64,000 bases of DNA from Paenibacillus prosopidis (GCF_003337375.1 NZ_QPJD01000002.1:62001-126000), one strand, 5' to 3'; counted from the first letter of the stretch, positions 1-9,729 are shown. The notes: generated from the letters alone by a model not told the origin. Numbers and translations are program-made.

Positions 1-95
1 GGCTCTACATCTTGCTGAGTGAAAAAAGGCCGTTCTCCAACGAATACACCGCTGCCGAAAATTTTAAAAAAAGTTTCTCTGTCGATTCTGCTCAT
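1..95 (-). CDS. N-terminus of an unidentified protein (runs off the left edge)
   Basis: An ATG at 95 on the minus strand opens a reading frame of 31 codons to the window edge, starting MSRIDRETFFKIF. A purine-rich ribosome binding site (GGGGGGA) lies about 10 bases upstream. Too little is visible to name a family. It is divergent from the glycosyltransferase at 278, so 96-277 should hold both promoters. Confidence 0.5.
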   Translation of the reverse strand, partial: MSRIDRETFFKIFGSGVFVGERPFFTQQDVE

Positions 96-194
96 AATAA
101 ATCCCCCCTTCGATGAGCATTCATATTAAACTATGCGGCACAGAGAGCAAATGAAACTATAATTTAGTCCAATTTTTTGGGCAATGTTGGGAAA

Positions 195-222
195 CACAAC
201 CTCTAAAGTCATGCATAAATTA
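195..222 (+). promoter_or_regulatory. sigma-K-like promoter upstream of the first glycosyltransferase
   Basis: The sequence CACA, then 16 bases after its AC, then GCATAAATTA fits the late mother-cell sigma-K pattern (mACm, 16-17 bases, gCATAnnnTA). It sits about 55 bases upstream of the ATG at 278. Similar arrangements occur at 7496-7525 and 18928-18955. This is a pattern match by eye, not a tested promoter. Confidence 0.4.
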
Positions 223-277
223 TTTTGTATGAGTATTGCTTCTTAAAGAGAACAGATAGAAAGAAGGGAATGGGATC

Positions 278-1279
278 ATGCGTATTTTATATGTGTCGGT
301 ACATGAGGTATTAGAGTATGATGAGTTGAAAATGTTTACTGAATTAGGATACGAATGTTTTTCTCATGGTGCATATTGCCGTCCGCATTTAGGAAGTCGA
401 CTCCGCCCGCCTATTCCTGAAATGCCTTATGACCCGCATTTCGCGAGTTTGGTTGACCAATCCCCCAAAGATGATCTGCATCCAGATTTGATCAAAGATA
501 AAGACATAATAATCATTATGCATACGCCCTCAATCGTTATTAATAACTGGGAGAAGATAAAGCATAAACGGGTAATTTGGCGGTCCATCGGTCAATCAGT
601 CGCTGGGGTTGAACAAGTCCTCCAGCCTTACCGTAATCAAGGTTTGGAAATCGTGCGTTATTCGCCTAGAGAAAGAATGATCCCCGGTTACATTGGAGAA
701 GATGCGGTGATCCGGTTTTACAAAGATCCAACAGAATATAATGGATGGATTGGAAACAAGAGTCAAATCATGGCTTTAAATCAGTCAATGAGAGAACGAG
801 CGATCGATTGCAATTACGATGTTTTTCAAAAAACATGCAGCGGATATCCATTTAAACTGTTTGGCCGAGGGAACGAGGGGGTGCCCGAAAGCTCAGGGGA
901 ATTAACCTATGAACAATTAAAGCAAGAGTTGAGAGAAAATCGCGTCTTTTTTTATACCGGCACTCAGGTCACGAGTTATACACTTGGATTTATTGAGGCA
1001 TTTATGACCGGTATTCCCATTGTTTCCATAGGGGAAAAGCTAGGCAATCATGAGTTTTATAAACAGCAGACATTTGAAATTCAGGAGATTATTGAAAACG
1101 GCAAGGAAGGATTCGTTTCCGACGATATTCTAGAGTTAAAAATATATTTGCATAATTTATTGTTAGACCATGGACTTGCCAAAACAATCAGTGAAAATGC
1201 AAGAAATAAAGCGATTCAATTATTCGGAAAAGATAACATAAAACAACAATGGAACAACTATCTAAGTAAGGGGAGATAG
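278..1279 (+). CDS. GT-B type glycosyltransferase
   Basis: This 333-residue protein has the layout of a GT-B glycosyltransferase. The C-terminal half has a stretch with EAFMTGIPIV, which is the acidic residue plus donor-sugar loop typical of GT4-like enzymes. The N-terminal half begins with an MRILYVS strand as in nucleotide-sugar enzymes of this fold. The sugar transferred cannot be read from the sequence. The start has a GAAGGGA ribosome binding site. The next gene begins 5 bases downstream, with its ribosome binding site inside the end of this one, so the two are probably co-translated in a two-gene operon behind a sigma-K-like promoter. Confidence 0.75.
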   Translation: MRILYVSVHEVLEYDELKMFTELGYECFSHGAYCRPHLGSRLRPPIPEMPYDPHFASLVDQSPKDDLHPDLIKDKDIIIIMHTPSIVINNWEKIKHKRVIWRSIGQSVAGVEQVLQPYRNQGLEIVRYSPRERMIPGYIGEDAVIRFYKDPTEYNGWIGNKSQIMALNQSMRERAIDCNYDVFQKTCSGYPFKLFGRGNEGVPESSGELTYEQLKQELRENRVFFYTGTQVTSYTLGFIEAFMTGIPIVSIGEKLGNHEFYKQQTFEIQEIIENGKEGFVSDDILELKIYLHNLLLDHGLAKTISENARNKAIQLFGKDNIKQQWNNYLSKGR

Positions 1280-1284
1280 AAATC

Positions 1285-2718
1285 ATGGTTTTACCTTCAG
1301 GTATATTGTGGGCAGGACCTGTACGCGATATCGGGGGGTATGGCAATGCATCGCGAAATTATATCAGAGCATTGCAACTTACCGGACTTCCTTTAAACGT
1401 TATTGATATTGGAGATGCAGATCAAGAACTTGGAGAAGATGATTTTCGCTTGATTTCCAATGCCCTAAATTCTAATGTTCCGTTGGGCGATACCCCGGTT
1501 TTACTCATTCATGGACAGCCCGAATATTTTGACAGAATAAAGAAGGGCAATTTTATAAAAAAAATTGGAGTAACAGTATTTGAAACAGACCGGATTCCTC
1601 AACATTGGGCAAATTTATGCAATACGATGGATGAGATATGGGTGTTTACCCATTTCAACTATGAGACATTTACCAAATATGGTGTCCAGCCTTCAAAAGT
1701 AAAAATTCTGAATCATACCATCGATTATGCGCAGTATGATAAAACTTTCCCTCCATATCCTTTTCCTCCGGAAGTAAAGTCCTTTAAATTTTTATACACC
1801 TTGGCATTTGATTACCGGAAAGGATTGGATTTACTCATACCTAGCTTTTGTGAAGAGTTTTCAATTACGGAAGATGTCAGTCTCATATTGAAGATTTATG
1901 TCCCTAACTGGACAAAAGAAGATAATGTTCTCGATGTGATCTCATCATATATTCCGGACAAAATTAACAACCCCCACATCCATTTCATTATGGGAAAAAT
2001 CCCCCGCGAAAGTCTTTTATCGTTATATTCGAGCTGCACCTGTTATGTTTCTACAGAAAGGGCGTTGGGCTGGGGAATGCCGCAGATGGAAATGATGGCC
2101 ATGGGCAAACCGGTTATTTCCGTAAATTGGGGCGGTTCTACTGAATTTATGAATGAAAGCAATTCCTTTCTAATGGAACCGGAAAAGAAATTGGAACCGG
2201 TTCATGATGAGCTGCAAAAGACCAGACCCGAACTCTATTTAGGGCATAAATGGGCAAAAGTAACCAAACAAACTGTAAAGAAAACCATGCGTGAAGCATT
2301 TGAAAATCACAAAAAGAGAGAAGAAATTGCTTTAAAGGCAAAACTGGATATAAAAAACGGATTCTCGTTAGAAAGTATCGCCAAACAATTCAAAGAATTG
2401 TTACACTTTACAATAGAAACTATTGTTATTATGATAAGCAATCTTCTTCACTTACCCAATAACCTTGATTTCTCCATTCAAGTCTATAGGAACCTTCTAG
2501 GGCGGGAACCTGATGAACAGGGTCTGCAATCCATTTTATTAGCTCTTAAGCGAGGAATAAGCCGGTTATATATCATTACACAAATTCTTAATTCAGAGGA
2601 ATATCGTTTGATCTTATCCGAGAGCCACTCGGATCTAACCCCCGAAATGATTTTACTTGAAATAAAAGGATATATTGACCTTGCTCCGAATAGCTGGACA
2701 CCGAGAAACCCTCTATAA
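1285..2718 (+). CDS. Glycosyltransferase with C-terminal DUF4214 domain
   Basis: This is a 477-residue GT4-like glycosyltransferase. Residues 1-370 carry the catalytic part, with EMMAMGKPVISVNWGG as the donor-binding loop containing the conserved acidic residue. From about residue 395 the protein has a DUF4214 domain (VYRNLLGREPDEQG, followed by a second helix and NSEEYR). DUF4214 is usually found on secreted or surface proteins and on some glycan enzymes, so its fusion here suggests a targeting or assembly role, which is inference. The ribosome binding site GGGGAGA overlaps the stop of the preceding gene. The gene is followed directly by an IS3 remnant and other scars. Confidence 0.75.
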   Translation: MVLPSGILWAGPVRDIGGYGNASRNYIRALQLTGLPLNVIDIGDADQELGEDDFRLISNALNSNVPLGDTPVLLIHGQPEYFDRIKKGNFIKKIGVTVFETDRIPQHWANLCNTMDEIWVFTHFNYETFTKYGVQPSKVKILNHTIDYAQYDKTFPPYPFPPEVKSFKFLYTLAFDYRKGLDLLIPSFCEEFSITEDVSLILKIYVPNWTKEDNVLDVISSYIPDKINNPHIHFIMGKIPRESLLSLYSSCTCYVSTERALGWGMPQMEMMAMGKPVISVNWGGSTEFMNESNSFLMEPEKKLEPVHDELQKTRPELYLGHKWAKVTKQTVKKTMREAFENHKKREEIALKAKLDIKNGFSLESIAKQFKELLHFTIETIVIMISNLLHLPNNLDFSIQVYRNLLGREPDEQGLQSILLALKRGISRLYIITQILNSEEYRLILSESHSDLTPEMILLEIKGYIDLAPNSWTPRNPL

Positions 2719-2741
2719 TAAAAAGTGGATGGATTTACGAT

Positions 2742-2861
2742 TGGTAAACTGGACCCTTAGTCAAGGGCACTTTTAAAAAAGAGTGCTAGGCCACACTTAA
2801 GAGATGATTCCTGTACTGAACAGGAGTCATCTTTTTTAGTCCCCACTGATATTTGTGATTG
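2742..2861 (-). mobile_element. IS3-family remnant, transposase C-terminus and one end
   Basis: Read on the minus strand, bases 2787-2861 encode HNHKYQWGLKKMTPVQYRN followed by HLLSVA and a stop, the typical C-terminus of an IS3-family OrfB. The bases beyond the stop (AAACTGGACCCTTAGTCAAGG on the plus strand) look like an element end. The rest of the element is missing, and the break joins a glycosyltransferase fragment at about 2862. Confidence 0.7.
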
Positions 2862-2960
2862 TGTTTATAAACCCTTTCGAATTCCGCTGCTCCTTGGTAG
2901 TCGTCATGAATCATCGCATGCTTGATGCCACCGGCAGCATATTTGCCGTATTAACAAATT
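2862..2960 (-). pseudogene. Fragment of a GT-A glycosyltransferase gene (copy of 12600-12690)
   Basis: Bases 2862-2950 match 12601-12690 almost base for base (for example TTTATAAACCCTTTCGAATT), which is the part of the intact minus-strand glycosyltransferase encoding residues near 45-70. The copy is cut on both sides, by IS3 sequence on the left and unrelated sequence on the right. It is a recombination scar with no coding potential of its own. Confidence 0.75.
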
Positions 2961-3041
2961 TTGGTGTACAGAGCGTTCCATGCTTTCCAAAAAACGAATA
3001 CAGTAAAAATGGGTTTCCTTCTACGCAAGGAGGTAAGATCA

Positions 3042-3790
3042 AAGTGTGCCTTTCACTTTTGGCTATTGGCACGATATTTTTAGATTGTAAAGGTTTTGCC
3101 AAGCAAAACTATTAATGTGCTACAAATAATCCCGGAAACCTCCGGTTTGTGCATGGCAGCATAGGCAGGAATGTAGCGGAATTGATTCAACAGCGATGGA
3201 AAAAGACATTGCACCAAGACTCCGGAGATCAAGGGTGTACATCCAACATCTCATAAAGACTAATAGTCGGGGAATGGGCATATAGATGGCCATCCTGGAT
3301 AAGGAGCTTGCCGGTTCCATTTCCCAAATGCCGGATCTTGCTCTCCTTAGGAGTTCATCGAACGGTATGGGAAAGAATGTTCAAGTCCAGCACTCATTTT
3401 GTCCTTTAACTTGATTTGAATGTCCCCATTGCCAGATTTTACTCAAAAGAGCATCGATCAAAAAATACATGCCCTGATTCAATTCGTTGACAAGCGGGAA
3501 TGAGATCGATGGTGATCACGATGGGGGGAAATGGTTCAATTTATTACGACACCAGCACGAAAGAATCGGGCTATCAACCTTTCTTTCCAGCTAAGCTGTC
3601 AATTCCAGCGGCACAGGGGGATGCATTCTTTTCGGGTAAGGTCATGGGGCTAGCAAAGGGATTATCTATTAAAGAAGCGGTCATTAGGGGTACGAAAGTA
3701 GCGGGCTGGACCATAGAATCTACGAAAACCACCTAACTTGAACTGCATCAGAAGATAAAACATGACGACTTTTTCAAGCGAATAATTTCA
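3042..3790 (+). pseudogene. Degraded PfkB-family kinase (decayed copy of 26713-27660)
   Basis: The sequence can be followed alongside the intact kinase at 26713, starting with a ribosome binding site AAGGAGG at 3028 and IGTIFLDCKGFA, and ending with GTKVAGWTIES and then KHDDFFKRI. It is broken by several frameshifts, a large internal deletion and early stops. The longest surviving frame is 3500-3736. The ATP/substrate motif DTSGAGDAFFSG of the intact copy has become a SIPAAQGDAFFSG-type sequence, so the active site is altered even where the frame is open. It is followed by the same kind of terminator as the intact gene. Confidence 0.8.
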
Positions 3791-3793
3791 AAC

Positions 3794-3826
3794 AAAGAAG
3801 GCTCTTCCGAATAGGGAGCCTTCTTT
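3794..3826. terminator. Terminator after the pfkB pseudogene
   Basis: AAAGAAGGCTC and GAGCCTTCTTT form a perfect 11-base inverted repeat. It resembles the terminator after intact pfkB at 27662-27692, so it was probably copied along with the gene. Confidence 0.7.
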
Positions 3827-3867
3827 CCCTGCTATTATCTTTTTTGATCGCTAATATATTACGACTG

Positions 3868-3912
3868 CTAACGCCAATAATTTAATAAATCTTCGAACGG
3901 AATTTCCGTTCT
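3868..3912 (-). pseudogene. C-terminal scrap of an rmd-like gene next to manC
   Basis: Immediately after the manC stop, the minus strand reads [14 protein letters not shown] and then TAG. The intact rmd at 6455-7405 ends RPEIPFDQTLSDLLNYWRERV, so this is the tail of another rmd-type gene, fused to the manC 3' end by a deletion. It suggests the GDP-sugar cassette was once duplicated. Confidence 0.65.
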
Positions 3913-5249
3913 CAAGGTTCCTCGAACGTATCCTCCCCTATGAGACCGCTACCGATTTGAACCTCTATCAGTGTAAGCTCTTTTAAAGCCATTATACTGT
4001 GTTTCGTATTTTCCGGAATCTGCAGACAATCACCCGATTGAACCCGATGAAGTCTACCCTCCAAAATGGCCATCCCTGTACCTGACTGAATACACCATAT
4101 TTCCTTTCTGCTCCGGTGGTAATGGGTCCGAATATGCTCACCAGCATGTATGACTATCTTCTTAATTAAGGTATCGTTTTCTTTCTCCCGTCTGGAGAAA
4201 TCCAATATCCGATACCAGCCCCAACGAAGTTCCTCATACATCGGAATATCCTTGAAGAGCTCTGCCATATCTTTTATGCGGGGGCTTGCCGCTTTGTCAG
4301 ACACCAGGATCCCGTCGGAGCTGACCGCCACGATGATGTTGGAAAGACCTAACAGTATGACGGGTATATCCAATTCATTTACGACATGGCTATTCGTGGA
4401 ATCCGTGCTGACAATGCCCTTACCGGTCACTGGATTATTCATCTCTTCAGTCAGCGTATTCCAGGTGCCAAGATCCTTCCATTCCCTCTCGTAAACAATG
4501 ACTTTCATTTGCTTGGCTTTTTCCAGGACTTCATAATCAAAGCTGGTTTTGGAGAGCGTATCATATTCTTTGGCGAGTTCAGGGTACGTGACAGGAAATC
4601 CTTTTTCACGCAGCAGGCCTAATAGGAATTGAAGCTTAAATGCGAAAATGCCGCAGTTCCAAAGCGCTCCGGATTCGATCAGATGCTCTGCCACCATTTG
4701 GTTAGGTTTTTCGATGAAGCTTTTTATAGGAATGGCCGTGTCAGAGGAATCACTTGAACGGCTGGCTGGTACGATGTACCCGTATTTTTCCGAAGGATAC
4801 GTCGGTCTGGAGCCGATTAGAGCTACTTGGACATCCGAATGCTGCAGAACGTCTTCCAGCTCCTTTACTTTATCGTAAAATGCGTTCTCTACAAACGGAT
4901 CCACCGGCAGGACACAGACTGCCTCATCCTCAGGTACATTCGCTTCGGAAAACAAGTATGCGGATACGAGGGCGACAGCCGGGAACGTATCCCTTCTCTC
5001 CGGTTCGATGATAAGCGGGATAGAATCCCCCAACTGGCTTCGGATGAGCTCCTCCTGGGATCCGTTCGTGGCAATGTACGTGGAGCCCGCCAATCCCGCC
5101 TCCTGCAATTGCCGCCAAACCCTTTGAACCATCGACTCAAGCTCGCCTTTTTCGTCTTTTAACACTTTTAGGAACTGTTTGGTTCTGGAACCATTGGAGA
5201 ATGGCCACAGACGCTGTCCTGAGCCTCCGGACAGTAATACGATTTTCAT
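3912..5249 (-). CDS. manC: Mannose-1-phosphate guanylyltransferase (GDP-mannose synthesis)
   Basis: The enzyme makes GDP-mannose from mannose-1-phosphate and GTP in the cytoplasm. The 445-residue protein opens with the nucleotidyltransferase signature GGSGQRLWP (residues 8-16) and has a FIEKP motif near residue 175. A C-terminal cupin of the type II kind contains [11 protein letters not shown] near residue 375, so it may also have phosphomannose isomerase activity. The length is slightly short for the fused form (usually about 470). Its ATG overlaps the gmd stop by four bases (ATGA), so translation is coupled. It is the last gene of the rmd-gmd-manC operon. Confidence 0.9.
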   Translation of the reverse strand: MKIVLLSGGSGQRLWPFSNGSRTKQFLKVLKDEKGELESMVQRVWRQLQEAGLAGSTYIATNGSQEELIRSQLGDSIPLIIEPERRDTFPAVALVSAYLFSEANVPEDEAVCVLPVDPFVENAFYDKVKELEDVLQHSDVQVALIGSRPTYPSEKYGYIVPASRSSDSSDTAIPIKSFIEKPNQMVAEHLIESGALWNCGIFAFKLQFLLGLLREKGFPVTYPELAKEYDTLSKTSFDYEVLEKAKQMKVIVYEREWKDLGTWNTLTEEMNNPVTGKGIVSTDSTNSHVVNELDIPVILLGLSNIIVAVSSDGILVSDKAASPRIKDMAELFKDIPMYEELRWGWYRILDFSRREKENDTLIKKIVIHAGEHIRTHYHRSRKEIWCIQSGTGMAILEGRLHRVQSGDCLQIPENTKHSIMALKELTLIEVQIGSGLIGEDTFEEP

Positions 5250-6322
5250 CCAGATCTTCCCTTTCCGGCCTCTTGAATGTCATACATGACCATCTCTTTC
5301 ACCAAAGCCTTCAGATCATATTTCGGCTCCCATTCAAGCACCCTTTTCGCTTTCGCGGGATCCCCCAATAATAAATCCACCTCTGAGGGACGATAATACC
5401 CCGGATCGACACGAACGACCTCTTGACCGATCGGAAGCTGGTAATCCGGATGATGGCAAGCTATGATGGAGCCTCGTTCTTCCGTCTTTTCCCCTGTAAA
5501 TTCCAGCTCGATGCCGACCTCGGCAAAAGCCATACTTACGAACTCCCTTACTTTCGTCGTCACTCCGGTGGCGATCACATAATCATCCGGTTTTTCTTGC
5601 TGCAGGATTAACCACATAGCTTCTACATAATCTTTGGCATGCCCCCAATCTCTTTGAGCGTCAAGATTGCCTAAATACAACTTATCCTGCAGACCTAGCG
5701 CGATTCGCGCTATGGCTTTCGTGATTTTTCTCGAAACGAAAGTTTCACCCCGAAGCGGGCTTTCGTGATTGAAGAGTATGCCGTTTGAAGCGAACATTCC
5801 GTAGGCTTCCCTATAATTTACAGTGATCCAATACGCATAAAGTTTGGCAACGGCATAAGGACTGCGGGGGTAAAACGGAGTTTTCTCGCTCTGCGGAACT
5901 TCTTGAACCAAACCGTACAGCTCGGACGTCGACGCTTGATAAATCTTCGTCTTCTTTGTTAATCCTAGAATTCTTAAGGTTTCCAATATTCGCAGCGTTC
6001 CAATTCCGTCCGCGTTAGCCGTATATTCAGGCGTATCGAAGCTAACATGTACGTGACTCATTGCGGCCAGATTGTAGATTTCATCCGGTTGAATCTTCCC
6101 GATGATGCGGACAAGGCTCATCGAATCCGTGAGGTCACCGTAATGCAGGAAAAGCTTCTGGTCATGCAGGCTTGACTCCTCCACCAGATGATCGATTCGA
6201 TTCGTATTGTGAAGAGAGGATCTTCGTTGCAAACCATGAACCGTATAACCTTTATTTAATAGCAATTCGGTCAGGTAGGCGCCGTCTTGTCCCGTAACCC
6301 CTGTAATAAGTGCCACTCTCAT
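5246..6322 (-). CDS. gmd: GDP-mannose 4,6-dehydratase
   Basis: Gmd converts GDP-mannose to GDP-4-keto-6-deoxymannose, the branch point to GDP-rhamnose and GDP-fucose. The 358-residue protein is a short-chain dehydrogenase. It has the NAD(P) motif GVTGQDG (8-14), the catalytic region ASTSELYG (130-137) and YAVAK (Tyr156, Lys160). The stretch [19 protein letters not shown] is typical of Gmd and separates it from other sugar dehydratases. A partial, decayed copy lies at 10185-10900. The gap of 132 bases to rmd upstream shows no terminator. Confidence 0.93.
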   Translation of the reverse strand: MRVALITGVTGQDGAYLTELLLNKGYTVHGLQRRSSLHNTNRIDHLVEESSLHDQKLFLHYGDLTDSMSLVRIIGKIQPDEIYNLAAMSHVHVSFDTPEYTANADGIGTLRILETLRILGLTKKTKIYQASTSELYGLVQEVPQSEKTPFYPRSPYAVAKLYAYWITVNYREAYGMFASNGILFNHESPLRGETFVSRKITKAIARIALGLQDKLYLGNLDAQRDWGHAKDYVEAMWLILQQEKPDDYVIATGVTTKVREFVSMAFAEVGIELEFTGEKTEERGSIIACHHPDYQLPIGQEVVRVDPGYYRPSEVDLLLGDPAKAKRVLEWEPKYDLKALVKEMVMYDIQEAGKGRSG

Positions 6323-6454
6323 GCATGCTGACTCCTTTCAAGAAATTTCAACCATGTAACATAGTACGTTCGTGAGAGTCATCGGCATGGACGAATACTA
6401 GTGGATCATTCCCCATTTTTATAGATAGCAGAGACGAGCTTTTCAAAATGGTTT

Positions 6455-7405
6455 TTAAACTCTTTCGCGCCAGTAGTTCAATAGATCGGACAATGTTTGA
6501 TCGAAAGGTATTTCCGGCCTCCAACCGGTTTGCGCATGAAGCTTGGAATAATCCCCCAGCCATATTTCCACATCGGAGGGACGTAAGCGAGCCGGATCTT
6601 CCTTAATTTCAATCTCTACTGTGCTTAAGGCAAGCAATTTGTCGAGCATTTCCTTTATTGACCATGACGTTCCTGAAGCGATATTATAGCATTCCCCCGG
6701 CTCTCCTTTCTCCAAAACAAGCCAGTATGCGCGAACAACATCTCGCACATCCGTGAAGTCCCTCTGGGCCTGAAGGTTTCCGACAGAAACAACCGGAGGT
6801 TGTTTACCTTTTTCAATCTGAGCAATTTGTTTGGCAAAGTTGGAGGTAACAAAGTGTTCCCCTCTTCTCGGTCCGGAATGATTGAAAGCCCGCGTGCGAA
6901 TAACATTTAATCCGTAACTTTGGTGATATTGATATCCCAAATAATCCTGAGCCACTTTACTGACTGCATAAGGACTTAATGGACGTAATGGATTCGTTTC
7001 TTTAATTGGAATCTCATGCGGCTCCAGACGGCCGTATACCTCACTGGAGCATGCAATTTGAATCTTGCAATCGATACCGCACCGTCTTACGGCTTCAAAA
7101 ATATTCAGTTGACAGTTGATGTTATTTTGAATCGTATCAATAGGCGAGTTCCATGAAGTGGGAACAAAACTTTGAGCGGCTAGATGAAAAATAAGGTCCG
7201 GCTTTACACGCTCAATTAAAGTCCTTACGGAAAAAGAATCTCTTAGTTCACAGTCATACAAATGAATGTCCTTTAATAAATGACGAATATGATCCATACG
7301 GCTCCTTTGACGAACCGTGCCGATGACCTCGACGTTTTTGGCAAGCAGAAACTCCGTCATATGACTTCCGGCAAATCCGGTGATCCCTGTGAGTAAAGCT
7401 TTCAT
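6455..7405 (-). CDS. rmd: GDP-6-deoxy-D-mannose reductase (GDP-D-rhamnose synthesis)
   Basis: This 316-residue short-chain dehydrogenase very likely reduces the Gmd product to GDP-D-rhamnose. It shows GITGFAG (7-13), catalytic SSEVYGR (120-126) and YAVSK (Tyr146, Lys150). The run QAQRDFTDVRDVVRAYWL and the NHSGPRRGEHFVTSNFAKQ segment are of the Rmd type. A second Gmd-like activity cannot be excluded by reading alone. I chose the ATG at 7405 because a GGAGGA site lies 7 bases upstream; an in-frame ATG at 7426 has none. It is the first gene of the rmd-gmd-manC operon, with a sigma-K-like site 90-120 bases upstream. Confidence 0.85.
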   Translation of the reverse strand: MKALLTGITGFAGSHMTEFLLAKNVEVIGTVRQRSRMDHIRHLLKDIHLYDCELRDSFSVRTLIERVKPDLIFHLAAQSFVPTSWNSPIDTIQNNINCQLNIFEAVRRCGIDCKIQIACSSEVYGRLEPHEIPIKETNPLRPLSPYAVSKVAQDYLGYQYHQSYGLNVIRTRAFNHSGPRRGEHFVTSNFAKQIAQIEKGKQPPVVSVGNLQAQRDFTDVRDVVRAYWLVLEKGEPGECYNIASGTSWSIKEMLDKLLALSTVEIEIKEDPARLRPSDVEIWLGDYSKLHAQTGWRPEIPFDQTLSDLLNYWRERV

Positions 7406-7495
7406 TTCTTTCCTCCTCGTTTTCATGAATGCCGTCGGAATTGCCGGCAGGTCTCTTGATCGTTATTCATTCACGCAGCAATAGTCTAATCATTT

Positions 7496-7525
7496 CATCG
7501 TATGCATTTACGGAGCTACGGGTTG
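7496..7525 (-). promoter_or_regulatory. sigma-K-like promoter for the rmd-gmd-manC operon
   Basis: On the minus strand, AACCC, 17 bases and then GCATACGATG match the sigma-K pattern. A small inverted repeat GGGTTG-TTCAT-CAACCC lies at the -35 side. The whole block resembles the one at 18928-18960, which lies upstream of another glycosyltransferase operon, including the shared GTTGTTCAT and ATGCATA(C/A)GAT parts. Conservation between two unrelated operons supports a real regulatory role. Confidence 0.45.
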
Positions 7526-7560
7526 TTCATCAACCCATAGTTTCCTAAAACAAAAAAATA

Positions 7561-8178
7561 CGGGCTATCCCGAGGCCACTGAAGAAGTCCCATTTTATCT
7601 ATGAATCCCTAAAGCCAAGTTCCCGGCGAAGAATACAAGCGATGTGCTGAAAGACGAAATCGCCTACTGCCAGAAACTCATCAAGGTGCTTGAAGTAGAA
7701 GGTGGTGTTTGTACACTGCCCAAGTTAAAGAATCGCTTAATCTGCTCAAGAAACTGTCGCAGATGACCTTGAACAGCTTAGGATCTCGGAAGATCAGGAT
7801 GCAAGGATCGAATAAAACAACATTGGATATAGCAGGAGCCCACAAGAAAAAGTAAAGGAACGTTACAAGATTGAAGCGAAGAATAGCGAGCAGAAACACA
7901 GGCACGGGTACGATGTAGCGTCAACCTTGGGTCTTGTTGGCATGGAGATACAAGAGGCGATGGCGATCTTCACGGTAAATTTAAAGAGGATACTGAAACT
8001 GATGAAGTAAGAACATATTGAAGCAAGCTTGTTATAAAGACGAAAAGACGACCACATTTCCACAAATATGGAAAGTGGTCGTCATTTGATTTGTTCCTTT
8101 AGCTCCGTTAAAAAAAGCTAATTTCTTCAGTGGCCTCGTTATCACTCAGGTCTTTTTCAGACCTTATGGGACAGCCCC
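7561..8178 (+). mobile_element. Internally deleted IS1182-family element
   Basis: The ends are imperfect inverted repeats, GGGCTATCCC at 7562 and GGGACAGCCCC at 8168-8178, each with GAGGCCACTGAAGAA just inside. The plus strand keeps the transposase C-terminus in frame from about 7858 to the stop at 8010, reading RYKIEAKNSEQKHRHGYDVA and later VNLKRILKLMK, as in IS1182-family transposases. Upstream the coding region is frameshifted and most of it is missing, so the copy cannot make transposase. An inverted repeat AGGTCT...AGACCT follows the coding part. Confidence 0.75.
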
Positions 8179-8181
8179 TAG

Positions 8182-8589
8182 TTAGTTAACTTTACGACTG
8201 AACTTGCAAACGGTTCTTAAGTCGGTAATATATTCGTCATACAACTCGACAATGTATTGCAAGGCTGCAGGACTAATAGTGCCACCGGTCGTATAGTTAA
8301 CTACTTCGAAGGATGCTACGAAGAAGTACGTTGGAAGAGCAAAATATAATGTTTCAGGCGATGCGGGAGCGTTATCGTTCCATACATACGCAGGATTGGG
8401 AGCACCCACAGAAGGATAAAACAGCAGTTCGGGCCAAGAAGACCCGACTCTCCCAATATCAAGTACTACTCCCCTTGTTGCGGAAGGGGTTCCAGTGATC
8501 GCCCCTGCTGTTGCATCTCCTCTACTCGAAGTAGAGAACCAAGTGTCGGTCGGATCACTTACCACAGTTGCTATTTTGGTAATCGGCAT
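8182..8589 (-). CDS. Protein of unknown function, shortened paralog of 11060-11698
   Basis: The family is not recognised. The 135-residue product starts MPITKIATVVS and resembles the 212-residue protein at 11060 at both ends (MPI start; a SSWPELLFYP block against GPWPEIVKYT; and AALQYIVELYDEYIT against GLAFIADIYSDFSIT). About 65 residues of the middle are missing. It is rich in Thr, Ser, Val and Pro with no signal peptide or membrane segment. I chose the ATG at 8589 by alignment with the paralog; an in-frame ATG at 8622 has no ribosome binding site. An IS3 remnant begins about 50 bases upstream and has probably removed the promoter, so it may be silent. Confidence 0.5.
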   Translation of the reverse strand: MPITKIATVVSDPTDTWFSTSSRGDATAGAITGTPSATRGVVLDIGRVGSSWPELLFYPSVGAPNPAYVWNDNAPASPETLYFALPTYFFVASFEVVNYTTGGTISPAALQYIVELYDEYITDLRTVCKFSRKVN

Positions 8590-8637
8590 AGAAACTTGTA
8601 CCTCTGTCAATAGAGTAGACACATAGAATCGAGAAAA

Positions 8638-9545
8638 TTACACAGCAGGACGGTACACACGTTCGTATTGATTGGGCGTGAAATATCCGATGGAAGAATG
8701 GATCCTCTTTCTATTATAGAAGCATGTGATATATTCAAAAATGCACTTTCGAGCTTGCTCACGCGTCTTGAATTTATCCAAGTAGATGAGCTCCTTTTTC
8801 AGGACACTATGGAACGATTCGATGCAAGCATTATCGTAGCAATTCCCTTTTCGGCTCATACTACCTTTCATGCCATACTTTTTTAGCCTTGCTTGATAGT
8901 CATGAGAAGCATATTGGCTGCCTCGGTCAGAATGGTGTAAAACTTCACCGCGTGGTCGTTGCTGATTGTAAGCTGGTCTAGTGCTTGTTTGACCAGTTCT
9001 TATTTGTCATCAAGCCCACGATCTTACGGCTGTATAGGTCCATGACGTTTGCTAAATAGAGCCATCCTTTATCAGTGGCAACATAGGTGATAACTGTCAC
9101 CCAGGCTTGATTTGGTTTCTCCACGTTAAACTGCCGATTTAACACATTCTCATGAACCGTGAGATTGTGCTTAGAGTTGATCGTAGCTTTATATTTCTTC
9201 ACTGTACCAATGCATTCATAATGCTGCCACCGTCTTTTCTGATACCGTCGTGCCTTGTTTGCGTAATACCTTAGCGATTTGAGGGCTTCCGAACAATCGA
9301 CGCGAGTCCAAGAAAATACGTCGTACGCGGTGAACCAGCTTCTTACTCCATTTCTCTCGTTTACTTGCCTTACGTTTAGTCCAATTGTAGTATCCGCTTC
9401 TGGAAACATGGAATGTAGCACACATCTTCGCGATACCGCACACGAAGCGATGATCGTTCGTCATGTCGATCATCTCGAATTTAGATATTATTATTATTCT
9501 TTCTCATTCTCGGTTCTCCATGTCTACTTTTCTGTCTAACAGCAA
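8638..9545 (-). mobile_element. IS3-family element remnant with frameshifted OrfB
   Basis: The minus strand encodes pieces of an IS3-family OrfB. The N-terminal helix region KFEMIDMTNDHRFV and FHVSRSGYYNWTKRK lies at 9216-9490. A middle part with LNRQFNVEKPNQAWVTVITY lies around 8978-9170. The C-terminal part GNCYDNACIESFHSVLKKEL, with the catalytic Glu, lies at 8638-8871. The pieces are in different frames and separated by stops. OrfA is absent except for a possible scrap near 9500. The element is inactive. Its 8638 edge lies just upstream of the small unknown gene at 8182-8589. Confidence 0.8.
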
Positions 9546-9687
9546 CTTCACTCTCCTAATCTATTGTTATGAATCACTTTTTTTTGATTCAATTCATAAT
9601 ATTAAATTTACATGGGCGATTGCACATAGACTCTAGTATTTTTAAAGAATAGCAATTCAATAGTGATTTTAGTAGAGTCGCAACCCG

Positions 9688-9729
9688 AAAAGGGATTGAG
9701 CAGAATTGCCGCCCTGCTCAATCCCTTTT
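9688..9729. terminator. Strong inverted repeat, bidirectional terminator-like
   Basis: AAAAGGGATTGAGCAG and CTGCTCAATCCCTTTT form a perfect 16-base inverted repeat around a 10-base loop. With four T residues on either strand it should act in both directions. It follows the decayed methyltransferase copy on the minus strand. The stretch 9546-9687 holds nothing else I can identify. Confidence 0.65.
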
